A stretch of 6,242 nt of DNA from Methanobacteriota archaeon (GTDB taxonomy: Archaea; Thermoplasmatota; DTKX01; GCA-020343715), in contig JAUVEQ010000183.1 of NCBI GenBank assembly GCA_030594725.1, forward strand, positions 1 to 6,242, in the 5' to 3' direction. The position numbers and the translations under genes are program-made. Under the pieces are notes generated by a model. It saw only the letters and a list, made by a program, of their open reading frames with translations, had not been told where the DNA came from and searched no databases. Of this stretch, positions 1 through 5,885 are shown piece after piece. Position 1 is the stretch's first letter. The number at the start of each line of letters is the position of its first letter.

Positions 1-723
1 GGCATCCTCCAGATTCCAGTCCACGACGTGGACCGGGCGCTCCACGGGCTCGCCATCAAGGTCCATGAGCTGGAACTCGCCCTCCCGGAGGACCACCAGG
101 TCGCCGTCCTCCAGGAAGGTGAACTCGTGGGTGAAGTCCAGGAGCGGGGTGACGTCAGAGGCCATCACGCCCTCGCCGTCGGCCGAGACCCCGACCACCA
201 GTGGGTTCTCGTGACGGGCAGCCACCAGCACGCCCGGGTGGTCACGATGTATGACCGCCACCGCGTAGGAGCCAACCACCTTCTGGAGCCCCGTGCGGAC
301 GGCCTCTGCCAGGTCCCCCTTGTAATGCTCCTCGAACAGGTGGACCAGGGTCTCGGTGTCCGTCTCCGAGACGAAGGTGTGGCCCTTGGCCAGCAGGTCC
401 TCCTTCAGGGCCTGGTAGTTCTCTATGATGCCGTTGTGGACGATGGCCATCCCACCGGAGCAATCGGTGAAGGGATGGGCGTTGAGGTCCGATGGCCTGC
501 CGTGGGTGGCCCATCGGGTATGGGCCACGCCAGTGGTGCCGTCCATCTGGACCAGCTTCGCCTCCAGGGCCGCTATATGACCCTGGGACTTCTGGATCTG
601 GAGGTCCTTGCCGAGGATCGCCACCCCGGCCGAGTCGTAGCCCCGGTACTCCAGGTGCTTCAACCCCTCGATGAGTATGGGGAGCGCGTTCTGCCGGCCG
701 ATGTAGCCCACGATGCCGCACAC
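1..723 (-). CDS. glmS: Glutamine--fructose-6-phosphate aminotransferase (isomerizing), N-terminal part, cut by the window edge
   Basis: GlmS converts fructose-6-phosphate and glutamine to glucosamine-6-phosphate, the first committed step toward UDP-GlcNAc, in the cytosol. The visible 241 codons cover the class II glutamine amidotransferase domain. The protein begins MCGIVGYIG, so Cys2 is the N-terminal nucleophile exposed once Met1 is removed. LEYRGYDSAG lies at residues 24-33, HTRWATHG at 68-75 and HNGIIENY at 96-103, followed by VSETDTE and ASDVTPLL; these match the E. coli enzyme closely. The two SIS isomerase domains would lie beyond position 1. The start is a GTG at 723-721, fixed because the catalytic Cys must be residue 2. 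A GGAGGG Shine-Dalgarno sits 9 nt upstream, immediately after the stop of the GlmU-like gene, so the two are almost certainly cotranscribed and translationally adjacent (15-nt gap). No disruption is seen. Confidence 0.97.
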   Translation of the reverse strand, partial: MCGIVGYIGRQNALPILIEGLKHLEYRGYDSAGVAILGKDLQIQKSQGHIAALEAKLVQMDGTTGVAHTRWATHGRPSDLNAHPFTDCSGGMAIVHNGIIENYQALKEDLLAKGHTFVSETDTETLVHLFEEHYKGDLAEAVRTGLQKVVGSYAVAVIHRDHPGVLVAARHENPLVVGVSADGEGVMASDVTPLLDFTHEFTFLEDGDLVVLREGEFQLMDLDGEPVERPVHVVDWNLEDA

Positions 724-732
724 TGGATTCCG

Positions 733-738
733 CCCTCC
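733..738 (-). promoter_or_regulatory. Ribosome binding site of glmS
   Basis: On the minus strand GGAGGG follows directly after the TGA of the upstream GlmU-like gene and lies 9 nt before the GTG start. It supports the non-ATG start and suggests translational coupling within the operon. Confidence 0.75.
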
Positions 739-1932
739 TCATATCACCCTGCTGCTGTCGGGGATGTCCCGGCTGATCCGGTTGCTGGCATCGATGTGGC
801 AGTACGCGCCGATGGTCCGGCCAGCATCCACGACCACCCCGCTCGATATCTCGCAGTTCTCGCCCACTATGGTCCCTATCTTGTCGATCTGGACAAGCTC
901 GTTCTCCATCAGCAGGAGCTTGGGCTCGGCCGCCGTGATGAAGTGGGAACCGATCGTGGACCCCTCGTCCAGGATGCTGTGGGAGACGTACGATTGCCCT
1001 CCGATGGCCACGTTGTCCATGATGACGCTGTTACGTATCTCGGTGAAGGGGGAGATGGTGACATTGTCACCGATGGAGGTGGTGGGATAGATGACGACGC
1101 TGGGCCCCACCTCGCAGCCCTCGCCGATGGCCACGGGTCCCTTGATGTAGGTCCCGGATCTGATGACCGTACCGTCGCCAATGCTCACGGGTCCGGTGAT
1201 GGTGACCCCGTCCTCGATGGTCCCCGCCTTCCGGGACACAGCATCGGGCAGCACACGGGCGTTCAGGTCCAGCAGGTCCCAGGGGAACACCACGTCGAGC
1301 CAGAGCCCGTCGGTGAGGGTGCCCTTGACCTCGAACCCCTCCTCGATGGCGGCCTGGACCGCATGGGTGAGCTCGAACCGTCCAGCCCCCACCTCCCTGT
1401 CCAGCAGGTCGAGGAACTTGTGGGAGAAGTGGTAGATGCCCGTGGATATCAGGTTGGAGATGCGGCGCGGGGGTTTCTCCACGATCTTGGAGACCCTGTC
1501 GCCATCCAGCTCCACCACGCCGTACTTGCGGGGTTGGGCGTGCTCGGTGACCAGGACGGTGATGTCGCTGCGGCCCTCCAGGAGCTGGTTGATCATGCGG
1601 CCGTCCAGGATGTTGTCGCCAGGGACCACCACGAAGTCGTCGTCCAGGTGGTCGCGGGCGGTGAGGAGGGCGTGCCCGGTGCCCAGCTGTCGACGCTGCT
1701 CCTCGTACGTGATGGATATGCCGAAGTCCGAGCCATCCTCGAAGTAGGTCTGGATCCGCTCCTTCTGGTATCCGACCACCATGACGATGTCGCGGATGCC
1801 CACCTCCCTCAGGGCGTCGATGGCGTACTGCAGGATGGGCTTGTCCCCGACCCTCAGCATCACCTTCGGCCTCGAGATGGTCAGGGGTCTTAGCCTGGTA
1901 CCCTCTCCAGCAGCAAGTATGACAGCCTTCAT
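739..1932 (-). CDS. GlmU-like sugar-1-phosphate nucleotidyltransferase with C-terminal left-handed beta-helix (acetyltransferase activity doubtful)
   Basis: This 397-residue protein has the layout of archaeal bifunctional GlmU-type enzymes (such as the ~400-residue Sulfolobus ST0452). An N-terminal Rossmann-like nucleotidyltransferase domain (about 1-230) is followed by hexapeptide repeats forming a left-handed beta-helix (about 235-397). Visible motifs are the nucleotide loop AAGEGTRLRPLT (7-18) with RPK (21-23), GTGHALL (84-90), the metal-binding PGDN with D106, VEKP (151-154) and WLDVVFPWDLL (211-221, D213 likely second metal ligand). The expected reaction is NTP plus sugar-1-phosphate to NDP-sugar; next to glmS, UDP-GlcNAc is the likely product. 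The residues known for acetyl transfer are not conserved: the bacterial HLSY motif reads GQSY here (312-315), and the Asn-containing GAGT segment is replaced. ATG 1932 is preferred over ATG 1959 because it begins the MKAVILAAG strand and has GGAGGAGG just upstream. It is the second gene of a three-gene operon ending in glmS. Confidence 0.9.
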   Translation of the reverse strand: MKAVILAAGEGTRLRPLTISRPKVMLRVGDKPILQYAIDALREVGIRDIVMVVGYQKERIQTYFEDGSDFGISITYEEQRRQLGTGHALLTARDHLDDDFVVVPGDNILDGRMINQLLEGRSDITVLVTEHAQPRKYGVVELDGDRVSKIVEKPPRRISNLISTGIYHFSHKFLDLLDREVGAGRFELTHAVQAAIEEGFEVKGTLTDGLWLDVVFPWDLLDLNARVLPDAVSRKAGTIEDGVTITGPVSIGDGTVIRSGTYIKGPVAIGEGCEVGPSVVIYPTTSIGDNVTISPFTEIRNSVIMDNVAIGGQSYVSHSILDEGSTIGSHFITAAEPKLLLMENELVQIDKIGTIVGENCEISSGVVVDAGRTIGAYCHIDASNRISRDIPDSSRVI

Positions 1933-1936
1933 CTCG

Positions 1937-1944
1937 CCTCCTCC
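1937..1944 (-). promoter_or_regulatory. Ribosome binding site of the GlmU-like gene
   Basis: GGAGGAGG on the minus strand ends 4 nt before ATG 1932, with the first GGAGG 7 nt away. This decides the start: a longer reading from ATG 1959 would place this Shine-Dalgarno inside the coding region and add nine residues of no family resemblance. Confidence 0.75.
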
Positions 1945-1950
1945 GTCTGG

Positions 1951-1971
1951 GAGACCCATCCTGTGGGTCTC
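1951..1971 (-). other. Perfect 8-bp intercistronic hairpin
   Basis: GAGACCCA (1951-1958) and its exact reverse complement TGGGTCTC (1964-1971) are separated by 5 nt. Read on the minus strand, the hairpin begins inside the TGA of the small upstream gene (TGA at 1972-1970) and ends 6 nt before the Shine-Dalgarno of the GlmU-like gene. It has no T-tract, so it does not look like an intrinsic terminator. An mRNA processing or stability element, or a structure tuning translation of the downstream gene, are possible roles. The structure is seen; the function is inferred. Confidence 0.6.
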
Positions 1972-2398
1972 ATCTTTGCCTCGCCATGATCTCTTCCAGC
2001 ACCGCTATGGGCACGTCGGGCCTGATGGACCTGATCGCCCGCTCGAACAGCACCAGCTGGGCGTGGAAGGTCATGGAGTACGGGTCATCGAAGCCCTCGA
2101 CAGCCTCGAGGCGCTTGATGATCAACCTGACCTGTGCCTCCGTTATCTTCGCGATGGAGTAGACAGACCTGTCGTGCTCCTTGTCGATGCGGCTCTTGAG
2201 CCTGCCAAGGGCCGTCGCGAAGTAACCCAGCTTCCGGGCCCTGTCCGATCCGATGTTCTTCACGATGCCGCATTCCTTGCAGAATGGCTTGTGCTGTATC
2301 GGTACGCGCTCAACCATGGGAGAAGAGGGAGGAAGCCATTCCATCTCTGCGTAGGGGCAATCCTCGTGCTTATGCTTCCCCAGGGGACTTCGGACCAT
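1970..2398 (-). CDS. Small uncharacterised protein with an N-terminal Cys/His cluster (possible zinc ribbon)
   Basis: I do not recognise a named family. The 142-residue product is basic and soluble, with no membrane segment or signal peptide. Its N-terminus holds H9, H11, C14, H36 and a C40-x2-C43 pair (HKPFCKECG), which could bind one zinc ion. A basic stretch (GSDRARKLGYFATALGRLK, about 50-68) and a mostly helical C-terminal half follow, the latter containing ITEAQVRLIIKRLEAVEG and ending EEIMARQR. A Cys pair followed by a basic helical region is typical of small nucleic-acid- or ribosome-binding archaeal proteins, but this is only a resemblance. ATG 2398 is the first in-frame start after an in-frame TAG and lies about 35 bp below a TATA box, giving a very short leader without an obvious Shine-Dalgarno. 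It is the promoter-proximal gene of the operon, 37 nt ahead of the GlmU-like gene, so it is coexpressed with amino-sugar synthesis and could regulate it. Confidence 0.82.
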   Translation of the reverse strand: MVRSPLGKHKHEDCPYAEMEWLPPSSPMVERVPIQHKPFCKECGIVKNIGSDRARKLGYFATALGRLKSRIDKEHDRSVYSIAKITEAQVRLIIKRLEAVEGFDDPYSMTFHAQLVLFERAIRSIRPDVPIAVLEEIMARQR

Positions 2399-2429
2399 GG
2401 AGGACCCATTCCCATGTAGTTCCTACCAG

Positions 2430-2437
2430 TACTTAAA
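2430..2437 (-). promoter_or_regulatory. TATA box of the leftward amino-sugar operon
   Basis: The minus strand reads TTTAAGTA in otherwise GC-rich DNA, preceded by the purine-rich GAGAAGG as a possible BRE. Its centre is about 35 bp upstream of ATG 2398, so initiation about 26 bp downstream (near 2407) would give a leader of roughly 9 nt. No other good TATA box is visible before the GlmU-like gene or glmS, consistent with one transcript for all three. Confidence 0.65.
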
Positions 2438-2455
2438 CCTTCTCAAATCCAGGAG

Positions 2456-2478
2456 CTGGCCAGCGTACCCCTGGCCGG
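2456..2478. repeat. Paired CTGGCC palindromic repeats in the divergent promoter spacer
   Basis: CTGGCCAG (2456-2463, itself a perfect palindrome) and CTGGCCGG (2471-2478) are 15 bp apart, start to start. Because each is near-palindromic they also form an inverted repeat (GGCCAG, 7-nt loop, CTGGCC). They lie between the leftward TATA box and the rightward gene, where an operator shared by both directions would sit. The repeat is seen; an operator role is speculative, and GC-rich DNA produces such repeats by chance. Confidence 0.35.
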
Positions 2479-2535
2479 GCCGCTAGGAGGGTCCGGGGAC
2501 GCCCCGCAGCGTTCATGGGAGGGGGTGCGAAACGG

Positions 2536-2543
2536 ACAAATAC
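2536..2543 (+). promoter_or_regulatory. Weak TATA-like element ahead of the rightward nucleotidyltransferase
   Basis: ACAAATAC, preceded by the A-rich GCGAAAC, is the only A/T-rich patch near the start. Its centre is about 33 bp upstream of ATG 2573, a suitable distance for an archaeal promoter with a very short leader. The match to the archaeal TATA consensus is poor, so the real promoter may lie elsewhere in the 2438-2572 spacer. Confidence 0.3.
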
Positions 2544-2562
2544 CGTGGGGCTCCTTCCCGCG

Positions 2563-2567
2563 GGTGA
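2563..2567 (+). promoter_or_regulatory. Ribosome binding site of the rightward nucleotidyltransferase
   Basis: GGTGA, complementary to the usual archaeal 16S rRNA 3' end, lies 5 nt before ATG 2573. It supports this start over an upstream in-frame GTG at 2525. That GTG would add 16 residues ahead of the Rossmann strand, and its own purine run (GGGAGGGG) abuts it too closely. Confidence 0.55.
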
Positions 2568-2572
2568 GGACC

Positions 2573-3598
2573 ATGGCAAGATACACCGCTCTCATTCCCG
2601 CCGCAGGATCGGGCATACGCCTGCGCCCGTTCACCTTCACCAGGCCCAAGCCCCTCATCTTCGTGGCCGGCAAGCCCATCCTGGGGCACATACTGGACGC
2701 GCTGGCGGGCGTGGTTGACGAGGTCACCGTGATCGTCGGCTACATGGCCGACAAGGTGGAGGCCTACTGCCTGGAGGCCTACGGGGACACTTTCAAGTTC
2801 AACTTCGTGCCCCAGGAGAAGCAGTTGGGCCTGGGACACGCCGTCCTGCAAGCCAGGGCCACCGTTCCCGAGGGCGGCCTCATCATCACCCTGGGCGACG
2901 AGATATTCGGCATGGGCTACGATGAGATGCTGGCCACCCACGCGGCCAACCTGCCCTGCGATGCCTCCATCGGCCTCAAGGTCGTGGACGAGCCGAGCAA
3001 GTACGGCATCGTCGAGCTGGACGGGAACGGCAGGATAATCGCCATGGTGGAGAAGCCCGAGGACCCGCCCTCCGACACTGCCCTGGCGGGCGTCTACATA
3101 TTCGAGAACGCATCGGACATCTTCTCTGCCCTCGACACCATCGTGGAACAGGACATACGCACCCGGGGGGAGTACCAGCTGACGGACGCCATGCAGATGA
3201 TGACCGAGGAGGGCTCGGTGTTCAAGGGCTTCGTCATCAAGCGATGGTACGACTGCGGGCGTCCTGACATGCTGGTGCGGGTCAACCATCGCCTCCTGGA
3301 GGACCTTCCGCCCGTCAACCACGTGGACGAGACCGCGATCCTGGAGGACTCGGTCATCGTTCCCCCGGTGGCCCTCGAGGGCAAGTGCATTGTGAAGCGG
3401 AGCGTGGTGGGGCCCTACGTCAGCCTGGGCAGCGGCACCGAGATACGGGACTCGGTCCTCACGGAGTGCATCGTGGGCGAGGGTTGCGACGTTCGGAACA
3501 TCGTGCTGAACGACAGCGTCCTGGCCGACCGGGTCGTCGTGCGGGGCAAGAGCCACAGGATGACGGTGGGAGAGAAGACCCTCATCGACATGGAATAG
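2573..3598 (+). CDS. Sugar-1-phosphate nucleotidyltransferase (glucose-1-phosphate thymidylyl/uridylyltransferase-like) with short beta-helix tail
   Basis: The 341-residue cytosolic enzyme should activate a sugar-1-phosphate to an NDP-sugar; neither the nucleotide nor the sugar can be read from sequence. The nucleotidyltransferase domain (about 1-245) shows PAAGSGIRLRPFT (9-21) with RPKPL (24-28), LGLGHAVL (85-92), LGDEIFG with metal ligand D109, VEKP (159-162), GEYQLTDA (199-206) and WYDCG (225-229). From about 250 a short run of hexapeptide-like repeats forms a probable beta-helix, too short and lacking the histidine motif for a GlmU-type acetyltransferase. Ile15 replaces the usual Thr of the GxGTRLRP loop. 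The gene is divergent from the GlmU-like gene; the two share fold and motif order but little other identity, so they are old paralogues rather than a recent duplication. ATG 2573 is chosen from the family N-terminus and GGTGA 5 nt upstream. It probably feeds glycan synthesis alongside the neighbouring operon. Confidence 0.9.
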   Translation: MARYTALIPAAGSGIRLRPFTFTRPKPLIFVAGKPILGHILDALAGVVDEVTVIVGYMADKVEAYCLEAYGDTFKFNFVPQEKQLGLGHAVLQARATVPEGGLIITLGDEIFGMGYDEMLATHAANLPCDASIGLKVVDEPSKYGIVELDGNGRIIAMVEKPEDPPSDTALAGVYIFENASDIFSALDTIVEQDIRTRGEYQLTDAMQMMTEEGSVFKGFVIKRWYDCGRPDMLVRVNHRLLEDLPPVNHVDETAILEDSVIVPPVALEGKCIVKRSVVGPYVSLGSGTEIRDSVLTECIVGEGCDVRNIVLNDSVLADRVVVRGKSHRMTVGEKTLIDME

Positions 3599-3638
3599 GG
3601 GTCAGAACAGGGGTCCCAGCACCCCGGAATGAGGGGTC
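3598..3638 (+). repeat. Three GGGGTC repeats and a small hairpin before the protease promoter
   Basis: GGGGTC occurs at 3598-3603, 3610-3615 and 3633-3638, all on the plus strand between the stop of the nucleotidyltransferase gene and the TATA box at 3644. The middle copy also pairs with ACCCC (3621-3625) across a 6-nt loop. The last copy ends 5 bp before the TATA box, where an activator or repressor could act. A protein-binding role is inferred only from position and repetition. Confidence 0.35.
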
Positions 3639-3643
3639 AAACG

Positions 3644-3651
3644 TTATATAA
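3644..3651 (+). promoter_or_regulatory. Strong TATA box of the site-2 protease gene
   Basis: TTATATAA stands out in GC-rich surroundings, with CAAAC just upstream as a possible BRE. Its centre is 29 bp before ATG 3677, so transcription would begin at or a few bases before that ATG. This gives the protease its own, probably leaderless transcript, independent of the preceding nucleotidyltransferase. Confidence 0.75.
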
Positions 3652-3676
3652 GCGCACCAACATGGAGCTCTTGGCC

Positions 3677-5866
3677 ATGCAGCACGATCCTTTCAAGGGG
3701 GAGGACCTAGGTTTCGTTGTGAACCTCCTTCGCTCCACCATCCAGAAGTACTTCATTGTCAACGACGTCCGATTCGACAAAGAGGCATTCGCCTTCTTCG
3801 TTCAGCTGGACATGAGGACACTGGAACAGGATTTCGACGACTGTAGACGAGAGCTTCTGGACCTGGGCTACCTTCCCATGCTCCTTCAGGAGCGGCCAGG
3901 ATACATCGTCTACGTGACCCGCATCCCCGAGCGTTCCTTCAGGAGCATCAACATCAACATCGTCCTGCTGATAGCCACGATCATCTCCACCATCTTCGCG
4001 GGCATGCTCTTCGTGGCATCCTACGAGGACATCCCGTTCTGGTCATGGGAGACGGTCGGCCTCGGGGCCCTGTACTTCGCCCTGCCCCTCATGGTCATCC
4101 TGAGCGTTCACGAGATGGGCCACTACGTGATGGCAAGGAAGCATCGCATCGCGGCCTCGCTGCCCTTCTTCATACCGGCCCCGACGATCCTGGGGACCTT
4201 CGGTGCCTTCATCTCGCTCCGGGAGCCCATACATTCCAAGCGGGCCCTCATCGACATCGGTTTCGCAGGTCCCATCACGGGATTCATCGTGGCGGTGTTC
4301 GTGACGATCCTCGGCTTCAAGCTGACGGCGTGGGACCCCCACCTGGCGGGTGACGATGCCTCGGAGTACATGATACTGGGCGTGCCCCTCATCTACACGG
4401 CCCTCGCATACCTGGTGCCCACCCCGGAGGGCGTGCTCATACATCCGACCGCATTCGCGGGCTGGGTGGGTTTCCTGGTGACCGCGATCAACCTGCTGCC
4501 CGCGGGGCAGCTGGACGGGGGGCACATCATCCGCGCCCCCTTCGCCGACAAGGCCAAGTTCGCGGGCATCGCCACAGTGGTCGCGATGGTCCTCATCAGC
4601 TGGTACACAGGCTACTGGGGGTGGATAGTGTTCGTGATGTTCATCCTGCTGATGCTTCACCACCCGCCCCCCCTCAATGACATATCACCCCTGCCTCCGA
4701 ACAGATGGTTCGTGGGGGCTGCAACGGTCATCCTCCTGGTGATATGCTTCGTGCCAGCTCCCTTCGCGCCAGCGGAGCTCTCGCCCGAACTGGAGATAGA
4801 GTTCGACGAGCCCGACATCAACATCGGCCTCAACACAACTGCCAACAACACCCTGGTGTTCTACAATGCTGGCAACACGCGTGTCGAGGTGAAGATGAGG
4901 CTTCAGAGCGACCATGGTTGGATCTACACATTCGAAGACACGGTGAAGTTCGACGGTCTGGTGACGGAATGGAGCGACCCGTTCACGATCGCAAAGGACA
5001 AGTCCACCAACTACACCACCTACATCAACGTCACGATCATACCACCCGTGGATGCGGTCGCGGGAGATACCGTGGACTTCGTGGTCGAGGTGGAATACAC
5101 CGACGAGAGCGAAGAACGCGTCAGGGATACGCCACGGTTCCATGCCGTCGTGGGATGGATCGAACCGCGGGATGTGCCCGAGAACGCCTTCGTGGCGGTG
5201 GACACCGTAAAGAGCTTCGAGGTTTGGTTCAAGAACCTGGTCACGAACAGGTCCGGCGGGGATAGCCGGTTCGACCTGGACCTGCACATCGAGGGGGACC
5301 TGGATTACACCCTGACCGACTCGAACATCAAGAACCTGACCCCCGAGGATGTGGCCCGCACCCCGCCCCTGTCCTACATCGACCTTGGGAACAACGAGAC
5401 CGCCGAGCTCCTCATATGGGTCTATCCGCCTCCAGGCACTCCCTCGGCCACGGACCTGCGGGTGTCCCTTAACATGACCCTCCGGGGCGACAACTCCTCC
5501 ACGACGACCATCGGATTCCCCCTGGCCGTGGGCGACGTGGTCTTCGACGTCAGCATCTCGTCCACATATCTTTCTTGGAACTTCACCAAGGACGAGATCA
5601 AGAACGTGACCTTCAGGCTGGTCTCCCACAGTACGGTGGACACCTACGTGGCCATCAACTACAGCTTCGACGGAGATGACGCCTTCGAGTTCGCGGAGAC
5701 CCCGGTGGCGGAGATGGTCCTTCTTCCGGACGAGGACCGTGGCTTCACGGTCGTGCTCTTCGCCAAGGGTAACGTGGGGGACATCACAGAGCTGACCGTC
5801 GAGATCTCCTACGGTCTCAACCAGGGGTCCTCTGTCACAACGGTGCTCCGGATAACGACCACGTGA
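3677..5866 (+). CDS. Site-2 (M50) intramembrane metalloprotease, EGY-like, with large sequon-rich exterior C-terminal region
   Basis: The 729-residue protein has three parts. A soluble N-terminal domain (1-90) precedes a multi-pass membrane core (about 93-361). The core carries the zinc-binding HEMGH (145-149, catalytic E146) and the second motif NLLPAGQLDGGH (272-283, zinc ligand D280). FFIPAPTILGTFGAF (164-178), DIGFAGPITGF (193-203) and HPTAFAGWVGF (256-266) resemble plant and archaeal EGY-type proteases, which cleave membrane proteins within the bilayer. After the last membrane segment (344-361) come about 365 residues of beta-rich sequence, probably about three Ig-like units (one with TLVFYNAGN, typical of NEW3/CARDB-like folds). 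All 12 N-glycosylation sequons (N386 to N661) lie there and none in the core, so this part should face outside. ATG 3677 is chosen because starts at 3629 and 3662 lie before or too close to the TATA box. The gene ends 19 bp from a convergent gene. The substrate is unknown. Confidence 0.93.
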   Translation: MQHDPFKGEDLGFVVNLLRSTIQKYFIVNDVRFDKEAFAFFVQLDMRTLEQDFDDCRRELLDLGYLPMLLQERPGYIVYVTRIPERSFRSININIVLLIATIISTIFAGMLFVASYEDIPFWSWETVGLGALYFALPLMVILSVHEMGHYVMARKHRIAASLPFFIPAPTILGTFGAFISLREPIHSKRALIDIGFAGPITGFIVAVFVTILGFKLTAWDPHLAGDDASEYMILGVPLIYTALAYLVPTPEGVLIHPTAFAGWVGFLVTAINLLPAGQLDGGHIIRAPFADKAKFAGIATVVAMVLISWYTGYWGWIVFVMFILLMLHHPPPLNDISPLPPNRWFVGAATVILLVICFVPAPFAPAELSPELEIEFDEPDINIGLNTTANNTLVFYNAGNTRVEVKMRLQSDHGWIYTFEDTVKFDGLVTEWSDPFTIAKDKSTNYTTYINVTIIPPVDAVAGDTVDFVVEVEYTDESEERVRDTPRFHAVVGWIEPRDVPENAFVAVDTVKSFEVWFKNLVTNRSGGDSRFDLDLHIEGDLDYTLTDSNIKNLTPEDVARTPPLSYIDLGNNETAELLIWVYPPPGTPSATDLRVSLNMTLRGDNSSTTTIGFPLAVGDVVFDVSISSTYLSWNFTKDEIKNVTFRLVSHSTVDTYVAINYSFDGDDAFEFAETPVAEMVLLPDEDRGFTVVLFAKGNVGDITELTVEISYGLNQGSSVTTVLRITTT

Positions 5867-5885
5867 CGGCTTGGAGGGGGACGGA

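Noticed and set aside
28..1893. A 621-codon plus-strand open frame lying opposite glmS and the GlmU-like gene
   Set aside because: It is antisense to two strongly recognisable proteins. Its product is low-complexity, rich in His/Asp/Gly/Val, with no domain motif, as expected from the complement of GC-rich codons.
2443..2727. Possible small minus-strand gene in and beyond the divergent spacer
   Set aside because: It overlaps the 5' end of the nucleotidyltransferase and lies upstream of the leftward TATA box. It has no ribosome binding site or recognisable sequence.
2513..3556. A 347-codon minus-strand open frame opposite the rightward nucleotidyltransferase
   Set aside because: It has the same antisense composition artefact (His/Asp/Leu-rich, no motifs) and lies entirely over a gene with intact family signatures.
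3610..3625. GGGGT/ACCCC hairpin as a terminator for the rightward nucleotidyltransferase
   Set aside because: The stem is only 5 bp with no following T-tract, and archaeal termination normally relies on T-runs, which are absent here. It is listed only as part of the repeat region.
5867..5885. A terminator between the two convergent genes
   Set aside because: The 19-bp spacer is G-rich with no inverted repeat and no T-run on either strand.
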